NCBI GenBank assembly: GCA_019916065.1
Contig: CM034236.1
Location: 49,380,690-49,444,689 of the forward strand
Source: Vitellaria paradoxa
Lineage: Eukaryota > Streptophyta > Magnoliopsida > Ericales > Sapotaceae
Reading direction: 5' to 3'
Length of the DNA: 64,000 bases
In this document: positions 51,935 through 62,172 of the stretch, piece by piece
Numbering within the stretch: position 1 is the stretch's first letter
Layout: each line of letters begins with the position of its first letter
Position numbers and translations under genes: made by a program
The notes under the pieces: model-generated
What the model was told of the DNA's origin: nothing
Database searches by the model: none
The model's input: the letters and a program-made list of their open reading frames with translations, nothing else

Positions 51935-54900
51935 ATTATATATGTATATATATAAAAAATAAAATCTGACAACACTCCTACATCACACAGGACTTAACAT
52001 GCGATATGTTTTTGACACGTGTCTAATTGTAATACATGACATCTAATTATAATTATCGAATTTATCTTATAAAAAATTATTATTTTACATAATTACTACT
52101 TATTTATAATTTTGAAGTTTATTCAAATTAGACTGTTTATTAATATCAATTAATATTTTTATTTAATTTACATTTCAATTTATCATATAACTTCTTATTT
52201 TTTATTTTTATTTTTATTTAAAACATACTCTTATTTTTTATTTTTTCTATATTTTAATAAATTATTATCCAAAAATAAATATTATTATTATTAAACAAAA
52301 TAATTCAAAAAAATATTTACCCAATCAAATAAAGATTTTAATAATAAATATTATTATTAAATAATATAATATAAAAAATAATTAACTGGTTAACTAAAAA
52401 TTTTAATTTATTAATATAAATTTATAATTATAATTATCTTAATTTATAATTATATCATCTAAATGAAATTAGTATTACACGTAAGTACCACTTATTCACA
52501 ATTTTATTCAAAATAAAATATTCGTTAACATCATTTGATATTTTTATTTAATCAATACGTCTATTTAATTATCATATAATTTCTTATTTTTAATTTTTTA
52601 TAATTTAATAAATTATTATTAAAAAAACTAAATATAAAAATAATAATTATTATTAAATAAAATAATACAAAAAAAATTTACCCTCCCAAACAAGGATTTT
52701 AATTTATTGACAAATAACACGTCCATCGTTAATTTTATCATTAAACAAAATAAGTGATATTTCTTAAACCAAATTATAATATTGTTTACTCAATTTATAT
52801 ATATACATATATATTGTAATATTATTTATTAAAAAATATCAAGTAATATTAAAAATCAAAAAATAAAATTAATAATAGATAAATTAATCTAATTAATTTA
52901 ATGGCAGTACCATTCAAAATTTTCTAAAATTTGGACATTTAATTCAATCAAAATACTATTCTAATCAAAATATAAGACAGAATTTAAAAATATTATTTTA
53001 ATTTAAATAAGACAAAACCCTTTGTGACCACAAAATCTATAAATAAATACGAAATCTTTTTTTTATTCAAATTTCTTGAAACTTTTTATTGCAGCAATTT
53101 TCTCTTAACTTTATAATTTTTTAGATATGTACATAAATTTTAATTTTTAAAATTTTTTATATATAATTGGTATATATTTTACAAATTTGTATATATAATT
53201 GACATATATACACATTATGGTAAGAAAAATAAAAATAATAACTATAAAAATTGTTTAATTATATGAATAAGTGTTGTTATTCTTTAATCTTTTTAATTTT
53301 TTTTTTTTTATTTATTAAAATTTGAATTTAATTAAATTGATACTATTAATGATATCAATATTTTAAGTTTTATGATTGAATTTGCATAAACAATAATAAA
53401 ATTAGATAATTTTTAAAAATGTCCTTATCACAAACTAAAATACAAATGTTAAAATTGAGTTTTACCCTTCAACAAATAGTTAAAATATTTCACAAAATTT
53501 TTATTTCTTTGTCTCATATCGCCACAACATCCCAACTTCACCATTTTTTTTATTTGTAAAATTATTGGAATAAGCCGTGATATATGAATTTAATAAATTC
53601 AAAAAAACACGAGTTTTAAAAGAAGACCCATTTTCTTGAGCTCTAAAAAAGAATTTACTTGCTCATAAGTTCCAAAATGATACCCATTCACTTAAAAATT
53701 TATTATAATTATTTAATTTATATATTTCATTTACATCAATAATTAAATTAAAAATATAAATAAAAAATAGAGTTGAATTAAAAAACAAAAACAAAAAAAA
53801 CTTAAATAATAATAAACTTGTTTCCTGTATAACAACAATTTTTATTATTTTTAAAATTTAAAAGTATCAAAAAATAATAAATATTAATTAAATTCAAAAG
53901 TAGTTATTTTTTTAAATTCTAATTTTAAATTTAAATTAACCACATTTATATTTATTTTATTTTATAATACACATATGATTAATAATAATATTTTTTATTT
54001 AAATTATTTTAATAAAGCCAATTTAAAATTTATTATCAAATTCAATGCAAAACTCTATTTCATCATTCTATTTTTTTTTTATTTTTACAAATATTTGAAT
54101 AAAATTAATCTTAAGAAAAAGAATTTTTTTATATAATAAAACATAATACATTTTAAAAATATTTCCCTCACAACCTAAGATTCAAATGTTTAAATTAAAT
54201 TTTATTTTTCAACAAATGTCTAAAATATTTCACAAAACTTTTATTTCTTTGTACCATATAGCTAAAACATAACTTTACTTTTTTTTTCTCTATAAAACAC
54301 TATAATACACCATGATTTATGATTTTAAATAATATAAAAAGCTCATAAATACTAAAAAAAATTCACTTTCTTGGGTTTTAAAAAAAAAAAATTCACTTGC
54401 TCACAAGATTCCAAAAGAAGGACTCATTTGCTTAAAAATTTAATATAATTATTAAATTTATATATCCCATTTACATTATTAATTAAATTAAAAATATAAA
54501 TAAAAAATGAAGTTGAATTAAAAGACACAGATAAAAAAAACTTAAAAAATAATTAAATTATTTCTCATACAACAATAAATTTTAATATTTTTAAAATTTA
54601 AAAGTACAAAAAAATACTGAATATTAATTAAACTTAACAGTAGTTATTTTTCTAAATTCAAATTTTAAATTTAAATTAATCATATTGACTATATTTATTT
54701 TATTTTATAAAACACATATGATTAGTATTTTTATTTGAGTTATTTTTATAAAATTAATTAAAATTTTATTATCAAATTTAACGTGAAACCCTCTATATTC
54801 ATTATTTTATTTTTTATTTTTACAAATATTTAAATAAAAATTAATTTTCGAGGTTTGATTTTTCTCTAAAATCTAATTTTAAATTGATAAAGTTAACTAT

Positions 54901-55607
54901 TTCTATATAACAAACGCAATTAAAAAATGTCTCTTTTCACAAATTAAAATCTAAAGACTGAAATTGAATTTTTTTTTTTTAAAATAGCTGAAATCTTTTA
55001 CAAATTAAAGTTCTCTCTCAAATTCTATCTTAATTTTGGGATTACTTCATATTCTGATAAGCTATTGAATTAAAATTAATAATAATATCTAAAAAATTAC
55101 ATTAAAAAAGACAAAAAATTTAAGCATTCTTACTTTTAAATGTATGCATATTTAATTCTAGTTGAAGATTACATTAAGCACGGATAAATCGCTAGTGTGT
55201 GTGTGTGTGTAACAATAGCCAACTTGTTAGTTTAAAAAAAAATATTAAATTCCCCAGCCCGATCAAAGTGTACTGTTCCAGTAATCAAACACACAAGATT
55301 AATTAGTTAAGAATTAACCTTTTTAGACTAGACCCATGGAATAACAGTAATGATTAATGAAAACACAAAAGGAAAATCAGAAAGGGGGAGAGAGAGCGCG
55401 TACATAGGTGTTGAGCTGCCTAACGAAGCTAGAGAAGTTGTTGTGCTTGAAGTAATTTGGCAGCAAATCCCTAGAGAAATCAGCAGTTTTCCAGACCACA
55501 AAGGTTGTGCCGCTTTCGTTCCAAGATATCACCGCGTCGGTGCTCCGATCCTCCACCAACTGATACGTCTTCGTCAGAAACGGCGCCGGAGCCGACCTCT
55601 GCCCCAT
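48694..55607 (-). CDS. HSFB1: Class B heat-stress transcription factor HSFB1 (TBF1), 297 aa
   Basis: Two exons: 55,404-55,607 (68 codons, ATG at 55,607) and 48,694-49,383, joined in phase 0 at [16 protein letters not shown], the position conserved in plant Hsf genes. The DNA-binding domain covers about residues 7-100 ([29 protein letters not shown]). The HR-A/B coiled coil lies at about 149-187 ([16 protein letters not shown], without the class A insert). The acidic run is at 219-231, the class B repressor tetrapeptide LFGV at 244-247 ([11 protein letters not shown]) and a basic nuclear signal at 254-258 (KKRVR). Similarity is closest to Arabidopsis HsfB1/TBF1 (284 aa), a repressor of heat genes and a growth-to-defence switch. 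The 6.0-kb intron is very long for this gene. The leader holds two uORFs. Frames upstream of 55,607 lack an ATG in phase, so this start is secure. Confidence 0.96.
50553..50988. repeat. Recent 218-bp tandem duplication in the HSFB1 intron
   Basis: GACTAATTAAATTGTAATGT begins both copies (50,553 and 50,771). Each ends TTTCATAAAAAAAAATAATA. Only a few substitutions and one T-run length difference separate them. Confidence 0.9.
51014..51360. mobile_element. MITE with short TIRs in the HSFB1 intron
   Basis: The left end is GGGAGCGTTTGGTAG. The right end on the other strand is GGGTCCCGTTTGATAG. The interior contains several degenerate 50-70 bp units built on GTGTTTGGTAAAA/TTTTTAACAATTTT. No clear target duplication was found. 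Confidence 0.55.
51658..52010. repeat. 180-bp tandem duplication with (TA)n cores in the HSFB1 intron
   Basis: Each copy reads TTCAG...AAAATTTCTCAATAAT, ATATACGTT, ATTAAAA, then GGCATTTTAATATA or its variant, a TA microsatellite and AAATAAAATxTGACAA. Starts are at 51,660 and 51,840. Confidence 0.8.
52040..52720. repeat. Diverged tandem AT-rich repeat in the HSFB1 intron
   Basis: Two units of roughly 350-400 bp share ATTTTTATTTAAT, CATATAA(C/T)TTCTTATTTT, TTTAATAAATTATTAT and AAAATAATxCAAAAAAA followed by TTACCC. They are less similar than the duplications on either side. Confidence 0.55.
53400..55030. repeat. About 740-bp tandem repeat, 2+ copies, in the HSFB1 intron
   Basis: Anchor words recur at 53,428, 54,168 and 54,937: TCACAAACTAAA-like, then AAATGTT, CAACAAATxxxTAAAATATT, and TTTATTTCTTTGT. 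Copies 1 and 2 are full length and share long AT-rich stretches such as AATTAAATTAAAAATATAAA. Copy 3 stops after about 90 bp. Confidence 0.75.
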
Positions 55608-55641
55608 TTCCCCTCTCTTTCTCTCTCTCTCTCTCTCTCTC
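55608..55641 (-). promoter_or_regulatory. Purine-only GA tract directly upstream of the HSFB1 start (R-motif candidate)
   Basis: On the mRNA strand the last ~34 bases before ATG are GAGAGA repeats ending AAAGAGAGGGGAA. Purine-rich leader elements (R-motifs) cooperate with uORFs in immune-induced translation of TBF1-type mRNAs, according to published Arabidopsis work I recall. Whether this microsatellite does so is inference. Confidence 0.45.
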
Positions 55642-55749
55642 ACCTACCCACCGACACACCAAACTACTGCGAAAAACTAAGAGAAACGAAAAAACGAAGC
55701 TAAAAACAGAGCAATAAAAAAAGTTGTAAAAAAAACAATTAACTAAGAC

Positions 55750-55787
55750 GGACTTGAAATCCCCTTTCGGACTTGAAATCCCCTTTC
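55750..55787 (-). repeat. Perfect 19-bp tandem duplication in the HSFB1 leader
   Basis: GAAAGGGGATTTCAAGTCC occurs twice without spacer on the mRNA strand, between the uORF2 stop and the main start. Confidence 0.9.
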
Positions 55788-55809
55788 TTTTTTATTTTTT
55801 GGTTCAGAG

Positions 55810-55935
55810 CTAACAACTAAAAAGCAAGAGGGCAGTGAGGAACTCCCAACCCCAGCAATAGAATCCAGAGACGAACAATCGAGATCGAACCGGATCGGTA
55901 CTGTTAGAGCGCTTGGCGGCTTTAGCTTCTCCCAT
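55810..55935 (-). CDS. Conserved upstream ORF 2 of HSFB1/TBF1, 41 aa
   Basis: ATG at 55,933-55,935, TAG at 55,810-55,812. The peptide begins MGEAKAAKRSN and ends SGFYCWGWEFLTALLLFSC. Arabidopsis TBF1 uORF2, as I recall it, ends SGFYCWDWEFLTALLLFSC, so 18 of 19 C-terminal residues agree. The intervening VRSRLFVSG also matches. The N-terminal half is unlike. There is no other ATG between this stop and the main ATG 203 bases downstream. The uORF is expected to repress main-ORF translation until immune or stress signalling relieves it; that mechanism is known for Arabidopsis, not shown here. It overlaps uORF1 by 14 bases in another frame. Confidence 0.92.
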   Translation of the reverse strand: MGEAKAAKRSNSTDPVRSRLFVSGFYCWGWEFLTALLLFSC

Positions 55936-55999
55936 CGCCACCGAGATTTTCTTCTCCTTTTCCTTGTGTGAAAAACCAGTGTGAAGAGGAAACGACCAT
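55922..55999 (-). CDS. Upstream ORF 1 of HSFB1, 25 aa
   Basis: ATG at 55,997-55,999, TAA at 55,922-55,924. The peptide starts MVVSSSHWFFTQ. The MVV start and aromatic residues recall the Phe-rich uORF1 of Arabidopsis TBF1, but the rest is not similar. An in-frame extension upstream exists but would lie 5' of the presumed TATA box. Its stop lies inside uORF2, so a ribosome finishing it would have to backtrack to use the uORF2 start. Confidence 0.6.
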   Translation of the reverse strand: MVVSSSHWFFTQGKGEENLGGDGRS

Positions 56000-56058
56000 A
56001 ACTGGGTTTCTGAAACGGAGGTTACATCCGGTTGGTGAATTTTCCCCTCTGGACCCCC

Positions 56059-56068
56059 TATCTATAAA
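56059..56068 (-). promoter_or_regulatory. TATA-like box of HSFB1
   Basis: TTTATAGATA on the minus strand, about 60 bases upstream of uORF1. A transcription start near 56,030 would give a leader of about 420 bases. Position only; no mapping data. Confidence 0.45.
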
Positions 56069-56105
56069 GATGATACGACCCCCACGCAACCACCTAAGGA
56101 AAGTG

Positions 56106-56131
56106 ACGTGCGTTCTAGAAATTTGTAGAAA
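56106..56131 (-). promoter_or_regulatory. Heat-shock element and TGACG motif upstream of HSFB1
   Basis: TTCTAGAA (56,114-56,121) is a perfect inverted pair of nTTC/nGAA units. A further GAA unit follows at 56,129. CACGTCA/TGACGTG (56,105-56,111) is an adjacent bZIP (TGA-type) site. Both lie about 40-70 bases upstream of the TATA-like box, suggesting control by heat-stress and defence factors. Confidence 0.55.
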
Positions 56132-56703
56132 CACATATGCACACACACACACATATATAAATCCACCGTCAAACATTGAATTGGTTTCGGAGTCAAAAAT
56201 TTTATTAAAATTTAATTTTTTTATTTCGTTTGATAATATTTCAATATGTTATTTACATTTATTTACAAAATTAAATATAGTTTTCAATAAAAAGTTCACT
56301 TACTTATAAAAAGTTATTTTAAAACAATAAGCTTTTTTAAAACTTGTATGTGAAATTTTTTTATTTTCTAGTAAATTTGAACAATTTATCTAAAAACTAT
56401 CAAAAACAATCAAATTTTGCTAAAAATAAGTCATAGAAGGTGAAAAAACTAAAAAAAAAAAAAAAAACCAAAAAGCTAGTTTATGATTCCCTAACCAACC
56501 TTGTACGGAATAGTTATAAATCTACCATATTTATTTAATAAATTTATTATACGTATTATACCTATTGGTTCCAATTTTTTGATTGTGTTTGGTTCATAAA
56601 ACAATACAAGATTATAATTCCAGAATTAGTGGTTTCGAAGTAATTTTTGAATTAAATTATACTAGCTTAGCATATGGGCATACGTCATTTTTTTTCGAAA
56701 TTA
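56132..56703. other. Distal HSFB1 promoter region, no gene
   Basis: A short CA/TA microsatellite (56,140-56,160), then AT-rich sequence. Confidence 0.4.
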
Positions 56704-57025
56704 GAGCCCATTTGGCAACTTAAAAACTAACAAAAAAAATACCAAAAGTTACATTTTTTAACTTTTAGTGCATTTGGTAAAATTATAAATTTTCTCACTT
56801 TTTTAATTTACTGCAGTAAAAAGTAAAACAAAAAGTTACCACTTTTTTATTTACTACAGCCACTTTTTTTATTTGTTATAGTAAAAAATTTACCAAACAC
56901 CTGAAAGGTATAAAAAAATGCTAAAAAATATACTTTGTTCAACTAAACACACAAAAAAATACAAAAAAACACATAAAAAATTATCAAAAGTTGAGCTTTT
57001 TTTTTTTGAACTGCTAAACGCCCTC
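56704..57025. mobile_element. Tourist-like MITE
   Basis: GAGCCCATTTGGCAACTTAA at the left and, on the other strand, GAGGGCGTTTAGCAGTTC at the right. TTA lies immediately outside both ends, the PIF/Harbinger-type 3-bp target duplication. The interior is AT-rich and noncoding. Confidence 0.65.
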
Positions 57026-59739
57026 TTATTTATCTCGAATTCAAAATAGAACATACGACATAATAAAATATGGTATAAGATTAATTATTCAATCACACGT
57101 TGCCTGAAAAATTAAATATGCTTCAGAAATTAGAATATTAAGGCTTTGTTTGACAACATTGAAGAACTAAAAATTTTTAATCTATTTAGCATTATATAAC
57201 TTTTAATAAAAAATTTTACAAAAAAATATATTAAATAAATTTTATTTTTATTATTTTTAAATTTTGGTTATTCATATTCATTAAAAAAATTATAGAACAA
57301 ATAGTCAGTCTGAAGTTCCAAATTTTGGCAAATTTTTCTAAATTTAGAGTTTTTTTTTTTTTTTTGGATGTTTGAAGTGTCAAATAACGTTTAAAATTTT
57401 TTTAATGTTTGGAGTGTCAAAGGACTTTTAAAGTTTTTTGAGTGTTTGTGTATCATTTGATAAAAATTTGTTAAAAATTTTACAAAAGTGACATGTGTCA
57501 AAATTTTATAAAAAAATTAAAATTTTTTTAACAATTTCATCTTGCCAAATCTTTTCGAATGGATCATTTTTGACACTTTGATCCAGTCAAACCTATTCAA
57601 ATGGATCATTTACTATCCATTCAAACAGATTTTGAGATATCATAATAAATATTGTTTTGAATTTTGGGAAGTACATTATTATTTGATAATTTTTTTCTAA
57701 TAACATAATTGCTAGTTTTATTATTTTTTTCCAAAAATAAATATACTTTTTTTTTTCAAAAATAATGAAAGATCGTAGTTTTTTTAAAGTATTTTAGAAT
57801 TATTTTAAATCTTTTTTTAAAAATTTAAAGGTCCAAACATACTTAAAATTAAAATAGGGAACCGAGAGTGAGAAGAATTTTAATACCTATAAAGTGCCAT
57901 TATTCAGGTTCCGTTTAGTAATGTTTTATTTTCTATTTTTCTGTTTATATTTTTAAAGTTTTAAAAACTAACAACAAAAAATGTTTGTTAAATTTATATA
58001 TATTTTTTGTTTTTAAAAAAATAAAAACTTAAATAAAAAACGTAAACAAAAAAATATGTTTATTTTATTTTCTCTGTTACAAATATTTTATCAATTTTAA
58101 CACTTATATTTGTTTCATCATATTAAAATCAATTGTTTTATTCAAATATTTTATTAAAACAAAATTATATTTTAATAAAAATATAATATAACAAGATTAA
58201 ATTAATCAAATTAATTATGTAAATTAATACGCAAATATTTCATTAATTTATTTTTAATTAATAAATAAATTATTTAATTAAATTAAAATAATTAATATAA
58301 TATATTTTTTATTAAATTATTTTGAATAAATAATAAAATTAAATTAAGTTAATTAAATTAAATTTAATGATTATTTTAATTTATGTAATGTGAAATATGT
58401 TTTGTTAAATTATTTTTTAATAAATCATAAATTTAATTAATTGATATTAATTATATTTTATTAAATTATTTTTAATACATAATAAATTTAAGTTAATTTA
58501 ATTTAATTAATTTTAATAATTAATTTAAATTATTTAATATTTTAATTTAATAATTAAATTACAATTAATAATTTATTGTTTACTAAACGAAATGATATAA
58601 TAATTATATTTTACTCTATTGTTTAAATAAATAATATAATTATTAAATATATTTATTGAATTAAATAGTTTTTAATTAATAATTTAATTGAGATTAATCA
58701 AATTAAATTGGTATGAAATATATTTTACTAAATTTAAAGAATATTTTAATATATTTTATGAAAATAAAAAAATAATAATTATAAATAAAATTATATTTTA
58801 AAATACAGTTTTAATTTTCATTTAAAAAAAATAAAAGTGATTACAAAAAATAAAAAATATAAACACATAAACAAATATAAAAAAACGACGACCTTACAAA
58901 CAACTGCCGACATTGCATGTCGAGATATTTTTGTTTTGCTTGGGTTCAACATGTGTTAGTTTTTAACAAATGTGCTATCTCAGTCCAATCCCCTCAGCCG
59001 ACAATGGGTGCGTTTGTACCCATTTAACCAAAAAAAAAAAAAGGACAATGTGTGCATTTGGGTAACTTTCTATTCTCATAAAATTTAAATTTTTTTTATT
59101 AACAGATGAAATTATAATTTTTATAAATTTATATTAATTTATATAATTTTGACTACACCCATATGTCTCCTGTCTGATGAAGTAAGCCTTTGATTTTTAC
59201 TCAATTTTTTGAAAAATATAATAAAAAATACTTAGCTTAGCAAATAAATATTTTTATCTAATAAAAATAGTTTAAAAAATAGTTAATTGGATTGAGAAAC
59301 TGTAAAGTAAAAAAAATATTTTTTATAATTATTTAAAAGGATTATAAAAAAATTGTTTAGAAAAAGTGACGTTTACGCTCTATTTTTTCTGATTATAATT
59401 TTTTTATTAGTATGTATGTATATATATATATATATATATTACATAAATACGTGGAAAATGTGGAGGAAGTTGCCCTCCCCTCAGGGCCGGTCCGCTGTTG
59501 CTTTTTCATTTAAATCACCGTGTCAAGATTGACTTCCCATCTCACCTTCTTTCCTTCCCTTCTTTCTCGGTCTATGTTTGCGCGTAAACATATCGTTATG
59601 GTCAAAATTCTGACTTAGTAATTCGAGCTTCAGGGAATTCATAAGGAAAAGATTGGGGCTTGCGTGGAAATTTCATTAGGAAAAATTTATTTATTATCAG
59701 GAAAAACGTAACCGTTTGGAAAAATTAGAATGTTCTAAT
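57026..59739. other. Very AT-rich intergenic DNA
   Basis: No gene. 58,100-58,800 is almost pure A/T, with TTAATTAAATTAAA words. At 57,908 TTCCGTTTAGTAATGTTTTA resembles the MULE-like end seen at 25,377. A TA run is at 59,411-59,440. A more GC-balanced patch (59,455-59,640) shows nothing recognisable. Confidence 0.45.
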
Positions 59740-59851
59740 TTTTTTTTAAAGATAAAGTTTTTCTTTTTTTAATTTAAGAGGGGAGGGGAAGACTCGAGTT
59801 ATGAATGAGTAAGAAAGACTCTTAACCACTGAGTTACAGGTCATGCTCAGC
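59740..59851 (-). mobile_element. Short tRNA-derived SINE
   Basis: The minus strand reads CTGTAACTCAGTGGTTAAGA (box A-like) and then ACTCGAGTCTTCC (box B-like). It ends in an A-rich tail, TTAAATTAAAAAAAGAAAAA. ATGTTCTAAT at 59,730-59,739 and 59,852-59,861 is a perfect 10-bp target-site duplication. Confidence 0.8.
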
Positions 59852-60258
59852 ATGTTCTAATGGTAGCTAAAAAAAAATTAGGCTAGTAGTTAGCTAAAAA
59901 AGTTAGCTAATTTTGTATCTGAGAAGGAAAAAAAGTTACTTTTTTTTAGATTACTAACTTGTAAGAGTAAATTGACATTTTTACTCTCGAAAGTTTAAAA
60001 GAAGATTAAAATATAAGAGGATAAAAAAATTCAATCACTATTGAAGTAACCATTAGCACATGCTAATAGATACTCTTCCTAAACAGTGCCTAATAAAATA
60101 GTGCCTAATTAAAAAAAAATGTTAATTCACTTTTAATTTTTCGTCCTTCAAAAGCTACAACTCTTTGTGAAAGAAGTTGAGTTTAAAAAATTAAAAGTAG
60201 AGTTTATTTAATATTTTCTCTCACTAAAGATGACAAAAATAAGATAGCATTTGAATTG

Positions 60259-60519
60259 CTCCGAAAGGGTAGTCGAATTGATTCGGATGGCGGGCTAAAG
60301 GGCCTGTGATCAATAGGTCTTGGGTTCGTCTCCTCTTGGGGGCAGTCCTTCCTCTAATTGTGGAGGGCCATCTAACAGTCTTCTTGGCTGAGCCGGTCAG
60401 CCAGGGCTTGCCTAGGTTGGTTTACCTCCTCGTGGTTTTTTACCGGCTAGGGTCACGGGGCGAACTTCACCTAGTACGTACTCATGGGTAGCGGCTACGG
60501 GTTTCTTCCCGACTCCAGA
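60259..60519 (+). mobile_element. tRNA-derived SINE-like retroposon (261 bp)
   Basis: Box A-like GGTAGTCGAATTGATTCGG (about 60,268) and box B-like GGGTTCGTCTCC (about 60,325) precede a GC-rich tRNA-unrelated body. AAGATAGCATTTGAATTG (60,241-60,258) and AAGATAGCATCTGAATTG (60,520-60,537) form an 18-bp target duplication with one mismatch. There is no long poly-A tail. Confidence 0.75.
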
Positions 60520-60537
60520 AAGATAGCATCTGAATTG

Positions 60538-61722
60538 AGTATAAAAAAAAATATGTGTAAGAGATTGTAAGGGTTTATGTTACGGGTATAATGTTTTATT
60601 TTTAATTATGTTTAGATAACAAGTATAAAATTTAATTTGTGATTATTCGATTGAATTGTGAAGTGAGGGTGACAATTTATTCATATAATCTAACGATATC
60701 TGTTTTAAGAACAACAATTTCTAGATAGAATTGATAAATTATTATTTATTTTCACAAAATATTTATTATTTTCCTAATAAAATATTATTTCATTTAATAA
60801 TAAATTCCTAATTTACAAGCAATTAATTTAATTTTGATTGTGATAGAAAATATATTTTAATAAGTGCATTAAATGTGCACCGTTGCTAATGAAAAAAGGG
60901 GGATTAAAATCGTACCTTCGTACTCGGATAGGATTGAGATTTGGTGTAAAAAATAAAAGTATGAAAAATTATAAAGCTCAGTTTCATGATAGTATTACTT
61001 GCAAGAACAATGAGTGTGTTTGAAATTATATAAAATTGTATAAAATTATAAAAGTTAATGTCTTATTTTTGTACAGTCGGTGAAAATTTTATATTTTATA
61101 GTCTCATAACTCGTGTTTGTAGAGATTTGTAGAATTTTATTTTTTTTATTGCTTCGAACGCTGCCAATATATTATTTAACTATATTTGAGTAATAATTGT
61201 AAAATAAGTGATTATACTAATTAAAAAATTTTTTTTTTCATTCAAACATCACCTAATAAGAAAAAAAAAGGCGGGAGTTTGATTTAAGGTAAAAATAATA
61301 AAGAAACATGAAGATGCCAATCAACGGACATGGTAAAAAAAAAAAAGTTTTATAAAATCCTAAATTCCACATAAATATTGTTTATCTTGTTCAGTTTGGT
61401 GGCTTGGTAATAAACTTCAACGGTCGGACCTCCGTATCATTATAGGATTGTAAGACTGAATACGGAATCAGTCAAAAGAACGACCAAGACATTCCTAATT
61501 GTGATTACTTATATGTTTACATATTCCAATTAAACAAGGCTAGACAAATACAAGGTTGGTGGAAGAATTATGCAGGGTGACGAGAGAATTAAGTTAAAAA
61601 TGACTGAATTTTCTCCAAGTAAATGACCTTATTATTGGTTCGGTTAGGTTTAATTAATAAATGTAGTAAGAGTATAGTGGATTTTTTTTTTCAAATGTTA
61701 ATGCCGTCACACAATCTGTGCT
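60538..61722. other. AT-rich intergenic DNA
   Basis: No gene, RNA or repeat boundary is recognised. Confidence 0.4.
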
Positions 61723-62172
61723 TAGGGTGAGAACAAGCAAAATTGAGTCAAGTTTTAACTTTTTTGAGATTGAATCGAGGTATTTGTACTGATATTCGAA
61801 CTTGAGCTCAAGCTCAGTTCGAAATTTCATATTGATTCATGTTTGGCTTAGAAAAAAAAATAGAATTTAGACTCGAGATCGATTCGTAAATAATTTGATT
61901 AAATTAAAATGATATTATTTCAGTCTAAAATATAATGAATAAAATATTAAAAATATATAATAAAAATACTATTATATATATATTATTTAATTGAGTCAGT
62001 TTGCGAGTTTTCAAGCTGAATTTTTTTACTCTCAAATTTGAGCTTGAATCTAAATGAGTCATAAACTGAACTTGATTCGATTTTGTTTTATTTACGAATC
62101 GAGTTCGAGTCAAACTTTTTTGGAATCAAACTTGAATAACTTGCAAGTACCTCAATTTGTTTTCACTCCTAT
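61723..62172. mobile_element. Non-autonomous TIR element (hAT-like)
   Basis: Left end TAGGGTGAGAACAAGC; right end, other strand, TAGGAGTGAAAACAAATTGA. The interior is rich in GAGCTC/GAATCGAG words like those at 9,823-10,035. No convincing target duplication was found. Confidence 0.5.

Noticed and set aside
55608..55662. N-terminal extension of HSFB1 through the GA tract
   Set aside because: Would begin with GTG or TTG; ATG at 55,607 begins the usual class B N-terminus.
60306..60491. Open frame of 61 codons on the + strand
   Set aside because: Lies wholly inside the SINE-like retroposon, with no homology recognised.
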